Positions 46,001 through 54,339 of a stretch of 64,000 bases of DNA are shown piece by piece. The DNA is from a virus, in IMG/VR virus record IMGVR_UViG_3300035698_035303, positions 1-64,000 of that record, one strand, 5' to 3'. The notes below the pieces were generated by a model that worked only from the letters and a program-made list of their open reading frames with translations, made no database searches and was not told the DNA's origin. Positions within the stretch are counted from its first letter, which is position 1; each line of letters starts with the position of its first letter. Made by a program: the position numbers and the translations under genes.

Positions 46001-46524
46001 CAAAAAGTGAAACAGCGCAAAAAGAGACTATTAACCAACTTATTAAAAAAGATGGGGATGAATCCGATCAAGAACAAATAATAATTGATCAGCCAGCTAA
46101 CCCTACTAGGCTAAAGCAATCTTCTACACCTGATAAAGATAAAAAAGTAAGAACTAAGGAACAAATAGAAGAAGAATTCAAAGTTATGCGTTCAAAATTT
46201 CTTGGAGATGATGGTGAGGAATTACGCGAGGATATGTTGTTTAATGGAATCGACAATAAAACATCGACAATACATCGAAATGGCATTAATCAAAATTTAG
46301 AAGATACTGCAAGAAGGCAAAGAGGACCAAAGTCTAATTGCCATATTGAGCTACTTGCCCACGGTGAACTAGCTCCATTGAATTTAGCAGGTGGTAAATT
46401 AGCCATTACAACTAAAGGACCGTTAATGAGATCTATTCAGGCATTTCGCCAATTACAAAATAGCCAACGAAATGAGTGGTTATTAGGGACTGGGGAAAAT
46501 GATGATAAAGAGATTAAACAGTAA
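43084..46524 (+). CDS. Portal protein, gp20-like, interrupted by an intein
   Basis: A 1146-aa precursor starting at the ATG at 43084 (CAGGAG upstream, ATGA overlap); in-frame sequence before it lies in the previous gene. Extein residues 1-350 and 787-1146 (710 aa joined) match T4-type portals: SALDIYAEESSQKDAWGNVL, YKPYGTSIFDPCRRHYRQL, and the junction SSERRENL | SMQDIRFARTIERVQTEILE. The portal forms the head-vertex ring through which terminase packs DNA and to which the neck binds. The C-terminal 170 aa are charged and not typical of T4. An intein occupies residues 351-786. Confidence 0.85.
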   Translation: MSLLPTFFNDIQQNIDKFGYVGHDDIISAPLTPKDNYHAPIPVHDESDWYQNFMFVGEDRLQRYTDFVGMDAHPLMSSALDIYAEESSQKDAWGNVLQIHTDDQVIKEELEHLLFKRLNINHNLFRIVRETCKYGDKYQYLVLEKNRKGVLFLKDMPVQSVWRLEWQGKLLAFVQQTPAGITPPLDPFSVVHWRIALNQERYKPYGTSIFDPCRRHYRQLVLMEDAMVVYRITRAPERRVFFVNCGRLPTPKAEEYMKKITGRFRKRSIVNPVNGEIDWRSNPLAPDEDFYIPIRDGNDGTRIEQLAGAQNLGEVDDVVWFKDQILAYLKIPRVYLQDTDGGSSERRENLCLDGDTKIALLDGTSPTIKELSEKDEDFWVYSINEHNKVVPGLASGVKLTRSNTEVVEVELDNGEKVISTPDHPFMKRDGTYCKAEDLKSGESLMPLYRKISGVDDDSCLKGYEKVYNPKSGKWPFTHRMVEESLHNQIPKDCVVHHCNFNKRDNSPNNLKVMNTQDHAKYHIELASKNITPEVIAKRNKSIKRFYNTEEGKRKIELTRLAGVENQQKWLKSKKHRDFKSKLRKQRYVPGDAFYDFQHSDKNVELGRERGRLNVINGAISKMIQKAADANRRNDITFDKVVAAAESGGYSRNTLRDHLGCSIGLIIAAIKSNGLTYKEFHRIYIALPRMNYLIKIAKGCHCQNMVDLIKWSKFSKPEIIRSINSYGMKVPEFMKKYCDFTPMDISEQCKNHKVVAVRKLEQKRDTYCMTVKKYHNFALSSGIYVRNSMQDIRFARTIERVQTEILEGITKICIIHLMLRGYNKTRALNFAIQTTSPSYAHERAEQEVESSRLSLADSYFETGFPREYTWERILKLTKRETRKLQKKRRQEDLILAEREAQVEAYRTKATEFYEELYSNKWGLVKDTDGDDDQQTKDTHKSGDVPKTSQEPYSGHGKGKEIEPAREQPDVTAPPKSETAQKETINQLIKKDGDESDQEQIIIDQPANPTRLKQSSTPDKDKKVRTKEQIEEEFKVMRSKFLGDDGEELREDMLFNGIDNKTSTIHRNGINQNLEDTARRQRGPKSNCHIELLAHGELAPLNLAGGKLAITTKGPLMRSIQAFRQLQNSQRNEWLLGTGENDDKEIKQ
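44134..45441 (+). mobile_element. Intein with HNH homing endonuclease in the portal gene
   Basis: A 436-aa in-frame insertion. It starts with Cys in CLDGDTKIALLDG (block A), has STPDHPF with Thr70 and His73 (block B), and ends KKYHNFALSSGIYVRN (blocks F/G), followed by Ser as the +1 extein residue. The residue before the terminal Asn is Arg, where most inteins have His. Residues about 127-175 form an HNH endonuclease (VVHHCNFNKRDNSPNNLKV, then H168 and H172), followed by helical DNA-binding-like segments. It should splice itself out of the portal protein and copy itself into intein-free portal alleles at a highly conserved site. Confidence 0.88.
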
Positions 46525-46547
46525 AGAAATATACCGGGAGGATAACT

Positions 46548-48443
46548 ATGTCAGATAAGTATACTACAACATCTATGAGAATTCTTCAAAAAAGAAGTAT
46601 TCAAGGTAGAATATCTACACTAGAGGAAGCAGCGCGAAGAGTTGAGCAGCCTTTAGTTGTTGAAGCGACTTTTGATAATCATTGTTTTTTGCTTAATACA
46701 GATACAAACGAACGTCTCCGTGTTGAGTATGAAATATCTGAAAATGGGTTTGAAGTTACATTTTCAAATCCTCAATTCGTTAAAGTCGAATCAGAGCTTG
46801 ATGAAGTACGTAATAGACGATCTGATTTTTCTACTTTGTTAGTCGACTCCATTTCTCGTGACGATGTGGCCGCAACATCATACATTACCGAAGGCATCCT
46901 TGACGGTATCAAAACAGAAATAAGAGAGTCCGAAACTCATGGTACGCATAAGTCATTGCGGGACATTGTAGACGAAGCTTTGGCAGAAACAAGCAAAGAC
47001 TTAGATAGAGTAATTGTTAAAATGTCTGCTCATCTTTGCGAAAAGAACGAAAAACAACCTGCTGGCGTTACTATAATACCCAGTATAACAATTGATCTGC
47101 GAGAAGTAAAGACAAAACGCGATCAATCTGATCTTGATATTATCAAACGGTATCGAATTCTCAGCGCTCGTCAACTTGGCAAAAAGCTTGACGAGAATAC
47201 AAAATTTATTCCTCTTGTAAAATCATTGTTTGAGGACATTGATGATACAGAAGGCTATAAAGAAATTTGTGAACAGTTTGGTGGGGAATTCCTTACATTA
47301 AGTGGTGATGAACAGCGAACCATTTTAGAAACAATAATGCTTGATGATGATGAAGCTGATATTGGGGTAGTTGTAAAAAACTTTAAAAATTATTCAAAAC
47401 AATTTCATAATGAAGAAATTATGGTCCTACATCGTTTAGTTGGTAATTGTGAGCATAGACCTTATAGTGAAGCAATTAAACATCTAGAGGAAACCCTTGA
47501 CTTGACAACCATGGGGAATGTTGATGTAAACGAGCTCCGTGATGTTATGAAAACTGTTTTAGAAAACTCAAAAGGTGGAAGATTCATGTCTGCCCACCTT
47601 GCTTCAAAATTCCGTCAAACTATATCTGATTTATCCGAGATGCTTAAATCAGGCAATATTGATGGTGGACATGTTGCAGTTGCAGTTGGGATGCTTTCTC
47701 AGTTTGCCCCTTATACATATTACCCAGGCCAACAAATTTCTAACGCAGTATCCCCTCAACAATATGCTGCCGCAAATGAAGATAAAGATAACCCAGCCGA
47801 TGATGAAGGTGAAGCCGGTGAAGAGCCTATTGGTGGTGATGAAGCTGATGAGGGTAGTAAAGAAGATAGAACAGAAAAACAAATGAAATTAAAAGGGTAT
47901 AAATACCGTATTGATTTTTCAAAAAAGTCTAATATTCAGCCTTTATATACCAAAACTATGCAAAATGCTCTTGATTTAATGCGTGCTGATTATAAAAATG
48001 AAAAAGGTTATAAGATTGTAATGCTGGATGAAGACGATGATGACGGTGACGAAACTGATGAATCTAACGATCAAGGCAAAGCAACTGAAACACCCACTAA
48101 AGCCAATTTGCCTGACAAAAAAGATGCTGCTCCCCAAGGTCCAAAAGATAATGATAAAGCAGAATCAGGCATAAAATCTAAATCCAAAGAAGCAATAGAT
48201 TTGGGGAAAACTAAATGGAAGGGTGACGGACAAGCACCTCAAACTGCTGTTGACAAATGGGGAAAAGAAGGATTAGTAAATAAAGCTACAGGCAAAAACA
48301 AAGCCCCTAAAAAAGGTGGTGAAGGTGATGCCAATATACCTAATTACTTTGATAAAGCAGATACTACACAAGATGCTGAGGACAAACTTGGGAAAGCACC
48401 ATTAGCAAGAAAAGCAACCGGTGTTAATGCCCCTAAAAAATAA
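46548..48443 (+). CDS. Prohead-associated protein, unknown (631 aa)
   Basis: A 631-aa protein between portal and protease genes, where T4 has the core genes 67 and 68. Candidate processing sites include LVVE|A (E39), YITE|G and DIVDE|A. The middle is helical and charged. Residues about 420-470 and 505-560 are highly acidic. The last 90 aa contain two related Lys-rich copies, ending NKATGKNKAPKK and RKATGVNAPKK. No enzyme motif is visible. It could be a core or internal protein of the prohead. The start has CGGGAGG upstream. Confidence 0.55.
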   Translation: MSDKYTTTSMRILQKRSIQGRISTLEEAARRVEQPLVVEATFDNHCFLLNTDTNERLRVEYEISENGFEVTFSNPQFVKVESELDEVRNRRSDFSTLLVDSISRDDVAATSYITEGILDGIKTEIRESETHGTHKSLRDIVDEALAETSKDLDRVIVKMSAHLCEKNEKQPAGVTIIPSITIDLREVKTKRDQSDLDIIKRYRILSARQLGKKLDENTKFIPLVKSLFEDIDDTEGYKEICEQFGGEFLTLSGDEQRTILETIMLDDDEADIGVVVKNFKNYSKQFHNEEIMVLHRLVGNCEHRPYSEAIKHLEETLDLTTMGNVDVNELRDVMKTVLENSKGGRFMSAHLASKFRQTISDLSEMLKSGNIDGGHVAVAVGMLSQFAPYTYYPGQQISNAVSPQQYAAANEDKDNPADDEGEAGEEPIGGDEADEGSKEDRTEKQMKLKGYKYRIDFSKKSNIQPLYTKTMQNALDLMRADYKNEKGYKIVMLDEDDDDGDETDESNDQGKATETPTKANLPDKKDAAPQGPKDNDKAESGIKSKSKEAIDLGKTKWKGDGQAPQTAVDKWGKEGLVNKATGKNKAPKKGGEGDANIPNYFDKADTTQDAEDKLGKAPLARKATGVNAPKK

Positions 48444-48461
48444 CTTAATCTTGAGGTAAAA

Positions 48462-48743
48462 ATGTCAAAAGTTGATAAAAAATTAGATAAAGAAGTTGAT
48501 AATGAGGCAACGGGAGACGTTGATCAACTGCGGTCTCATATGGATGCATTAAATACAAAGTTTAAAGACGTTTTACCTCAAGGGCATAAAAATAATAGAG
48601 ATGAGACTATTAAAGATTTTAAAAAAACCTTAAAAGAAGCCAAAAAATTAATATTAGCAGGTGGCCAAAGTATTAAATTCATTCAAGAAGTATTCGACTT
48701 TGAGGACAATTTAATAATGTTTTGTTTAAACCTGAACAAATAA
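48462..48743 (+). CDS. Small charged protein, candidate prohead core component
   Basis: A 93-aa, highly charged helical protein starting MSKVDKKLDKEVDNEATGDV. The leader ends in VDNE|A, of the prohead-protease type. In size, charge and position just upstream of the protease it matches T4 gp67/gp68-type core proteins, but I see no direct sequence similarity. TTGAGG precedes the ATG. Confidence 0.5.
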   Translation: MSKVDKKLDKEVDNEATGDVDQLRSHMDALNTKFKDVLPQGHKNNRDETIKDFKKTLKEAKKLILAGGQSIKFIQEVFDFEDNLIMFCLNLNK

Positions 48744-48753
48744 TGGAGCAAAA

Positions 48754-49599
48754 ATGACAGAACAGCAAAGCATTATTGATTTATTAACGGAAACTCGTGG
48801 GGTTCTATCAGAACTTCACAGGTTAGGTCTCCCAGGGCTTGACCCAAGATTACCACCTGAAATATTGGAACATAATCTTTATACAGACCCAAAAGATCAT
48901 ATTCTCTTATTAGAAGAAACTATGGTCCTTGCTCCGTATTTTGATGTTGAAGTCAATGAGTCAATTGACCCTTATGAACAGGCTATGATATTGATGGAGG
49001 CTAACGGGGATGGACGGCTTCTTATGCGTGGGGTTTTCCAACGCGCTGGGAAGAAAAATCAAAATGGTAGAATATATTCCAACGAACTTTTGCAAAGAGA
49101 AGTTAAAAGGTTGCAAGATTCTATCGATGATAACAGACTTGGTGGTGAATTAGACCATCCACAAAGTGCTAAAATTCGCGTCCCTGTCACAAGTCATTTA
49201 ATAACTAAACTATGGATACCTAACAATTCAGATGAGGTTTATGGGGAGTTAACTCCTACTCACAATTCATCTGGTAGGGATTTGTTTAATTTAATAACTA
49301 AAGACAAAATGAGATTAGGCGTTTCAAGTCGTGGTACTGGAACTCTCAAAGAGACAGACAACGGGCTTCTTGTACAGCCTAATTATAATATGATTACTTT
49401 TGATATTGTTGCGGACCCATCAACTCACGGAGCTTTTCCAACTGAAGTTAACAACAGTAACAAAAAAATCGACAAAAAATCAACAACTGAAGAAAAACAA
49501 GATAATAATGATTCCAGTGTAGAATTACTGGAAATAACAACAGAATTAATTACCCGGATGAAAAACGTATTCGGTCAAAGGCCAGGAGATAAAAAATGA
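48754..49599 (+). CDS. Prohead maturation protease, gp21-like
   Basis: A 281-aa serine protease of the T4 gp21 type that removes the scaffold and trims capsid and internal proteins. The family core is clear: RGVFQRAGKKNQNGRIY, then GGELDHP with His135, SHLITKLW, then LGVSSRGTGTL with Ser191/Ser192, and FDIVADPSTHGAF. The N-terminus has candidate self-cleavage sites at EVNE|S (E69) and LME|A (E82), which would free the core domain. The C-terminal 50 aa are Lys/Asn/Gln-rich and probably removed. It overlaps the scaffold gene as ATGA, as fits their shared role. It is the enzyme expected to act on the leaders described further on. Confidence 0.88.
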   Translation: MTEQQSIIDLLTETRGVLSELHRLGLPGLDPRLPPEILEHNLYTDPKDHILLLEETMVLAPYFDVEVNESIDPYEQAMILMEANGDGRLLMRGVFQRAGKKNQNGRIYSNELLQREVKRLQDSIDDNRLGGELDHPQSAKIRVPVTSHLITKLWIPNNSDEVYGELTPTHNSSGRDLFNLITKDKMRLGVSSRGTGTLKETDNGLLVQPNYNMITFDIVADPSTHGAFPTEVNNSNKKIDKKSTTEEKQDNNDSSVELLEITTELITRMKNVFGQRPGDKK

Positions 49600-50855
49600 A
49601 AAAAGTCTTAGAGAATGCACTTGGAGACGTTATAAACGTTCTTGGAGAAGAAAAAGCTTCACTAGTCGCCTTTGTTAGTGAAAAGGTCAAAGAAGCTGAA
49701 GAAAAAGTCGAAAAGATGAAAGGTGACTATGACGATAAAGTTGCTGAATTAAAAAGTGATAAAGAAAAGGCAGTCAAAGAGGCTGAAGATGAAGATGATG
49801 ACGATAAAGTCAAAGAGGCTGAAGAAGAATTTGAAAAGAAAATTGAAAAAGTTAAAGAGTCTTTTGATGCAAAAATTGCTGAAATGAAAGACGACTTTGA
49901 AAATAAAATTAAAGATGAAGCTGACGATGATGACGATGATGACGATGATGACGATGATGACGATGAAGAAACTGACGAAGGTGAACTACCTCCGGCTTTG
50001 AAAAAAGCAATAGAGTTAAAGAAAGCCATCACAAAAAGTAAAAATGAAGCTGACGATGATGACGATGAAGAAACTGATGAAGGTGAATTGCCACCAGCTT
50101 TGAAAAAAGCAATAGCGAAAAAGAAAGCCGAATCAGGAGACGATGAATGTAAAGAATGTGATGACAAAGAAGAAAAAATTGAAAAGCTTGAAAAAGAGGC
50201 TGTAGAAAAAGAAGACGAAATTGAAAAGATTAAAGAGGGATTAGCAGAAAAGGTTAATTCATTTTTAACAAACATCCTCCCTCGTCTACACAACATTGTT
50301 AAAGAAGAAAAAACATTATCTCCAGACAATATGAATGCTGAGAATATTCTCGAAAGCATTAAAACATTGGTTGGAGAAGGTAATTTACCATCCTCGAGCC
50401 TTTCTGAGGAAGTTAATAAAGATGAGTTCAGTGAAAAAATTGCTGAATTTGAAACTAAGTTCGAAGAACTCACAGAAACACAAGAAGATCTCAAGGGGAG
50501 ATTAAGGCGTAAATCTAACAAGCTTAATGAGGGCTTGACTGATAACGCACAACTCAATGCGCAGTTGAAAGTGTGGGAGCTTTGTGCAGATGATCCGGAT
50601 CGTGATTTCATTATGACACGACTTGCCGAATGCGCAACCGTTGATGATGTGGAAGAACAGTTCCCGATTCTCAAGGAAAAAATTAGACGTGATGCTGAAG
50701 AGGATCTTATTGAAGAATTTGGGGACCCCAATTTTGAGGGACCTGGTTCTAACATCAATGAGGAAGTTCCAACAAAGCCAAGTGATTTATCACCTTTGAA
50801 TGAAAGTGACAAAAATAGATTGGCTGAACTTGCTGGGATTATGCCTATTAAGTAA
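49596..50855 (+). CDS. Major scaffold / prohead core protein, gp22-like
   Basis: A 419-aa, extremely acidic coiled-coil protein with the order and character of T4 gp22, which forms the core inside the prohead and is degraded by the protease. Residues 20-105 are Glu/Lys coiled coil. Residues 107-180 hold two tandem copies of an Asp-run followed by EETDEGELPPALKKAI. The C-terminal 100 residues are more globular. Candidate protease sites are VLGE|E (E18), TLVGE|G and others. It is flanked by protease and major capsid genes. The long opposite-strand open frame here is only a consequence of Asp codons. Confidence 0.85.
   Translation: MKKVLENALGDVINVLGEEKASLVAFVSEKVKEAEEKVEKMKGDYDDKVAELKSDKEKAVKEAEDEDDDDKVKEAEEEFEKKIEKVKESFDAKIAEMKDDFENKIKDEADDDDDDDDDDDDDDEETDEGELPPALKKAIELKKAITKSKNEADDDDDEETDEGELPPALKKAIAKKKAESGDDECKECDDKEEKIEKLEKEAVEKEDEIEKIKEGLAEKVNSFLTNILPRLHNIVKEEKTLSPDNMNAENILESIKTLVGEGNLPSSSLSEEVNKDEFSEKIAEFETKFEELTETQEDLKGRLRRKSNKLNEGLTDNAQLNAQLKVWELCADDPDRDFIMTRLAECATVDDVEEQFPILKEKIRRDAEEDLIEEFGDPNFEGPGSNINEEVPTKPSDLSPLNESDKNRLAELAGIMPIK
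49917..50130 (+). repeat. Tandem acidic repeat with variable Asp tract in scaffold gene
   Basis: Two in-frame copies (from 49917 and from 50046) encode EADDDD...EETDEGELPPALKKAI. They differ mainly in the length of a GAT/GAC run: about 14 Asp codons in the first and 5 in the second. Such trinucleotide runs can change length by slippage without breaking the frame. Confidence 0.85.
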
Positions 50856-50897
50856 CACAAGGCACAGACACAAACACTAACGCTTTTAGGAGCAAAC

Positions 50898-52739
50898 ATG
50901 AGTAACACAAACGCATATCGCCAGGTTGGTCGTAGACTAATCGAAAGATGGTATCCTCTATTAGAGGGTCTCAGGGGCGAAGAAAACATCATTAACATGG
51001 CAATACTCTTGGAAAATGAGTGGCGTGAGGGTGGAAACCTTCTCCCAGAATCTGACCAAATTATTGCTGAGTTCACCGCTTCAACTTTGGCTGGTCCTTC
51101 TGGACAGACCCCACAGGTCGCAACATTCAGACATTACCTAATGCCTTTGATTCGAAGAGTATATCCTAACCTATTTACTAACCAACTTGTTGGCGTTCAG
51201 CCAATGACTGGTCCATCAGCTCAGATTTTCTATTTGAAATACTTTTATTCTGGTATCTCAAACATGCAAGACCCTTGGGGAACAACTCCAACAAGTAAGG
51301 GTGGAACTGCTCCTGGTACTGAGTATGGTAACTTTAGTGGAGATTCATGGTTCGTCGATCCATATTACTCCATGCAAACAGTTCGTCGTGAACCTATAGC
51401 TGCATTTGCAGGATCAGATTTTTCTGGTGCGCCAGCCACAGTAACTCATGATATGGTTGCTGCTAACGGTCAGCCTCCTGTTTTTGATAATACTTCAAAA
51501 TGGTATTTCCTTGCAGCAGATGCTAATACATACGCAGTTGCTACAACTGTAACACTTATTGAGTTAACTGGCTTTGTAAATGGTGTAACCCCAGGTTCCG
51601 CTATTACAGCTACATCAATTGCTACTATCAAAGGTACAACCGCATTTACTAATACAGTAACAGGTTGGATTGATAGAACAGGTGCTTCTAGCGCAAATCA
51701 GTGGAACATTGTTACAAGTAATGTTGGTTCCCATGATTTCTTCTTATCCGCCACAGAATCTGCTGCAGCTGTAACTGCTGGATCTGATTACTTGGGTGTT
51801 AATACTGTTACTTATGACTTCAATATGGAAAACAGACCAGAAATGCCTGAACTTTCCTTAGAAATCGCAAGCGATACAGTAGGCGTTCAGACTCGTAAAT
51901 TGCGCACCGTATGGTCCGTTGAGTCTAGCCAAGATATGAAAGCTATGCATCAAATTGATGCTGAAAAAGAGCTTATTAGTCTTCTAGCTGCTGAACTAGC
52001 TGCTGAGATTGATCGTGAAACTTTGAATAACCTTATCATGAATGCTGGACAAAGACGCGATTACAACTATTCCCATCCTGGAATCGTTGGTGGTTTTGCT
52101 CAAGCAAATGGTGCTGGTTACTTGAACTGGGATCAGCAAGCAAGTATTCCTGCTGCCGGTGCTGGAGCATGGTTCCCCGTACCAGGATCTGGTAATTACG
52201 ATGATCGTAACAAATCATTGATGTATCAAACAATTGAAATGGCTAATGACATTTATCGCCAATCGCTTCGTGGTTCTGCTAACTGGATTGTTACTTCCCC
52301 AAGTATCGCCAGCAAGTTTGAAGCAATGAGTGAATTCGAATCCACTGCAACTTCTGAGACTCTATACAATATTGGTATTCAGGAAAGTGGCATCTTGGCA
52401 AGTAAGTTTAAGTTGATTAAAGACCCTCTATTCCCTGAAGATTTAATTCTCATGGGTTATAAAGGCCCTTCATTTATGGACAGTGGTTACTTCTATTGCC
52501 CATACGTACCAATTCAGCTTACTCCAACAGTTGTTGACCCACGTACCTTCAATCCTGTAAAAGGTGTAATGACTCGTTACGGCAAATTGATGGTTGAAAA
52601 TGGGGAGAGAATGTACGGACTTATTAAGGTTGACAATCTTAATTCAGTTGGTAGTTCAACTCCTGCAGGGTTCCCAATCCAGACCAGCTCGACTGTAAGT
52701 GGCAGCGATATGATCAGTGGCGATACGAACCTAGTATAA
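50898..52739 (+). CDS. Major capsid protein, gp23-like
   Basis: A 613-aa T4-type major capsid protein with HK97 fold. The family stretch is clear around residues 80-115: FRHYLMPLIRRVYPNLFTNQ, LVGVQPMTGPSAQIFYLK. Further matches are ENRPEMPELSLEIASDTVGV with TRKLRTVWSVE, and PSIASKFEAM near the C-terminus. The N-terminal 58 residues are helical and end QIIAE|F, the likely protease cut (T4 gp23 loses 65 residues). Residues about 190-300 hold a beta-rich insertion. The gene has a good ribosome-binding site (TTAGGAG) and ends at a strong hairpin terminator, fitting very high expression. Confidence 0.92.
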   Translation: MSNTNAYRQVGRRLIERWYPLLEGLRGEENIINMAILLENEWREGGNLLPESDQIIAEFTASTLAGPSGQTPQVATFRHYLMPLIRRVYPNLFTNQLVGVQPMTGPSAQIFYLKYFYSGISNMQDPWGTTPTSKGGTAPGTEYGNFSGDSWFVDPYYSMQTVRREPIAAFAGSDFSGAPATVTHDMVAANGQPPVFDNTSKWYFLAADANTYAVATTVTLIELTGFVNGVTPGSAITATSIATIKGTTAFTNTVTGWIDRTGASSANQWNIVTSNVGSHDFFLSATESAAAVTAGSDYLGVNTVTYDFNMENRPEMPELSLEIASDTVGVQTRKLRTVWSVESSQDMKAMHQIDAEKELISLLAAELAAEIDRETLNNLIMNAGQRRDYNYSHPGIVGGFAQANGAGYLNWDQQASIPAAGAGAWFPVPGSGNYDDRNKSLMYQTIEMANDIYRQSLRGSANWIVTSPSIASKFEAMSEFESTATSETLYNIGIQESGILASKFKLIKDPLFPEDLILMGYKGPSFMDSGYFYCPYVPIQLTPTVVDPRTFNPVKGVMTRYGKLMVENGERMYGLIKVDNLNSVGSSTPAGFPIQTSSTVSGSDMISGDTNLV

Positions 52740-52744
52740 GAGAA

Positions 52745-52758
52745 GCAGCTAACGCTGC
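52745..52758 (+). other. Small hairpin after the capsid gene
   Basis: GCAGC-TAAC-GCTGC forms a perfect 5-bp stem with a 4-base loop six bases after the capsid stop. It has no T-run, so it is not a terminator alone; it may protect or pause the capsid mRNA ahead of the larger terminator. Confidence 0.5.
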
Positions 52759-52771
52759 CTAATTGAAACCT

Positions 52772-52811
52772 AAAAGGGTGGGGCGGACTTCAAAACCCGC
52801 TTCACCCTTTT
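52772..52811 (+). terminator. Rho-independent terminator of the major capsid gene
   Basis: AAAAGGGTGGGGCGG (52772-52786) pairs with CCGCTTCACCCTTTT (52797-52811) as a 15-bp stem with two G-U pairs and a 10-base loop. The stem's 3' arm ends in T residues and continues into TT. It is the clearest terminator in the window and lies directly after the most highly expressed gene expected. Confidence 0.85.
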
Positions 52812-52829
52812 TAATTTGAGGAGTTAAAA

Positions 52830-53432
52830 ATGCCTAGATACATTAATCATCATGCAGGAACATGTATAGTTAGAACAGCTATAAATACTACTGTTAAAGT
52901 TCACCCACATATGATCGTTGATTGTAGTGCAGGTGAAGCAGCCAGATTTGGCTTTAAATTATTTGAGGAAGATGAAAACGGTAAAGTTAAAAACATCATG
53001 CCTCCGATAAAACCAGCTGTTCGTGATGCTGAATTGAATAATTCTAAATCATATCATCATGGTGCTAAAATTGATGAAGCAAAAGCTTCCGCAACCATAG
53101 CAGCAGAAGCTGCAGTTAAATCCGCACCATCTGAAACTAAGTCAGCAGTTATTCCAGCCCCAGTTGAATCTCCAGAAGTTGCAGCAGTTGTGGCTGACGA
53201 AAAAGTTGAACTAGAAGTTCCTGAAACAGCTACAGTAGCCGAGCCTGATGCACAGCCTATAGAAGCCCCTATTGATGAAGAAAAAGCTGATGATATTGCT
53301 ATAGCCCTTGATTTAGATACCCTGTCTAAATCAGCGCTCAAGGCTAAAGCTAAAGAATTAGGGCTAAGTGACAAGGGAAGCAAAGACGATCTTCTTTCTC
53401 TTATTACTGGTACTTTAAAATCTGAGGAGTAA
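52830..53432 (+). CDS. Head-associated protein with C-terminal SAP-like domain
   Basis: A 200-aa protein. The N-terminal 65 residues form a small beta domain. Residues about 80-160 are Ala/Pro/Glu-rich and probably disordered. The C-terminal 35 residues (DLDTLSKSALKAKAKELGLS, then GSKDDLLSLI) match the SAP/HeH helix-extension-helix pattern, a small nucleic-acid-binding module. It starts after the capsid terminator with GAGGAG. It may be a head-vertex or neck protein that contacts DNA. AKIDE|AKA could be a protease site. Confidence 0.6.
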   Translation: MPRYINHHAGTCIVRTAINTTVKVHPHMIVDCSAGEAARFGFKLFEEDENGKVKNIMPPIKPAVRDAELNNSKSYHHGAKIDEAKASATIAAEAAVKSAPSETKSAVIPAPVESPEVAAVVADEKVELEVPETATVAEPDAQPIEAPIDEEKADDIAIALDLDTLSKSALKAKAKELGLSDKGSKDDLLSLITGTLKSEE

Positions 53433-53435
53433 ACA

Positions 53436-53597
53436 ATGAGTGACGAAAAACAATTATTAATTGACAGTGTAGGTTCACCCCTAAACCCAGTTATTAATGA
53501 AGAAATTTTGCTTAAAGCAAAGAATCTTTTGAAACCAAAATTAAGAGTAGTAGCTGAGCCAATTAAAGAACAGAAAAAGAAAGCTAAAAAGAAATAA
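53436..53597 (+). CDS. Small basic protein (53 aa)
   Basis: A 53-aa ORF, MSDEKQLLIDSVGSPLNPVI, with a very basic C-terminus (EQKKKAKKK). It has a perfect ribosome-binding site (GAGGAG) that overlaps the end of the SAP-like gene, and fills the space before the neck gene. It resembles small basic head proteins that touch DNA. No family is recognised. Confidence 0.55.
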   Translation: MSDEKQLLIDSVGSPLNPVINEEILLKAKNLLKPKLRVVAEPIKEQKKKAKKK

Positions 53598-53609
53598 TTG
53601 AGGTAATTA

Positions 53610-54323
53610 ATGTCAAATCTCACACCAGGGCGAGGCGTTAGAGGTCGTATTAAACAAGAGATAATGTATGATCTTGGCTATCCTGTTGTTCGTGTTGAGG
53701 TTATAGAACCATGGGTTGACTCGGCTATTGATAGAGCTTTAAGAGAATTCTCAAGGATAACCCCACAAGCTGAGGTGTGGGAATCATTCCCCACACAAGC
53801 CGGTGTTCATAGGTATTTGGTACCTGATGATTATGTAGCCATCCGTGAATGTGTTTATACGCCAAGTAATTGGGGTTTGTTTTATTATGATATGTTCCCT
53901 GGATGGGGAGCATGGTATGATTGGCTGAGAAGCTATTCAAGTATGACTGATTATACAATATCAGATATGTATATTAATATGTCTGAACGTGTTTTTGGGA
54001 AACAAGCCACGTGGGAATTTCATCACCCTTATATATACCTTTATCCAATGCCACGACAATCAGGTCCCGTTTGGATAAAAGTTCAAAAAGTAATTACAGA
54101 GGACGCAATCCGAGAAGAGGATTGGGTCAGAGAATATGCTTTAGCCGTTGTTAAACAGCGATTAGGGCGTGTTCGTGGTAAATATCAAAGCTTACCTGGT
54201 CCACGAGGAGATATAAGTCTTGACGGAGCGGATTTAATAAGCGACAGTAAAGAAACAATATTGCGTCTTGTTGACGATTTAAGAGCAGAATATCAAGAAC
54301 CATTGGGATTCTACACAGGTTAA
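53610..54323 (+). CDS. Putative neck / head-tail connector protein, gp13-like
   Basis: A 237-aa protein. The N-terminus has the pattern RGRIKQEIMYDLGYPVVRVE, then DSAIDRALREFSRITP, seen in neck or head-completion proteins of T4-like and larger phages, where helices near the start contact the portal. The middle is aromatic-rich (WGLFYYDMFPGWGAWYDWLR); the C-terminus is helical. The location after the capsid genes agrees with T4 genes 13/14. A start at the ATG with TTGAGG upstream is clear. The exact T4 counterpart is an inference. Confidence 0.5.
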   Translation: MSNLTPGRGVRGRIKQEIMYDLGYPVVRVEVIEPWVDSAIDRALREFSRITPQAEVWESFPTQAGVHRYLVPDDYVAIRECVYTPSNWGLFYYDMFPGWGAWYDWLRSYSSMTDYTISDMYINMSERVFGKQATWEFHHPYIYLYPMPRQSGPVWIKVQKVITEDAIREEDWVREYALAVVKQRLGRVRGKYQSLPGPRGDISLDGADLISDSKETILRLVDDLRAEYQEPLGFYTG

Positions 54324-54339
54324 AACTAAAGGAGTTAAA

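Noticed and set aside
49727-51076. A 449-aa open frame on the - strand, very Ser-rich
   Set aside because: It lies opposite the acidic scaffold gene; Asp/Glu codons read backwards give Ser/Phe codons, so the open frame is a composition artefact. No ribosome-binding site or domain.
53057-53623. A 188-aa open frame on the - strand
   Set aside because: It is antisense to the Ala/Glu-rich SAP-like gene and is Ser/Ala low complexity; the + strand has clear ribosome-binding sites and gene coupling.
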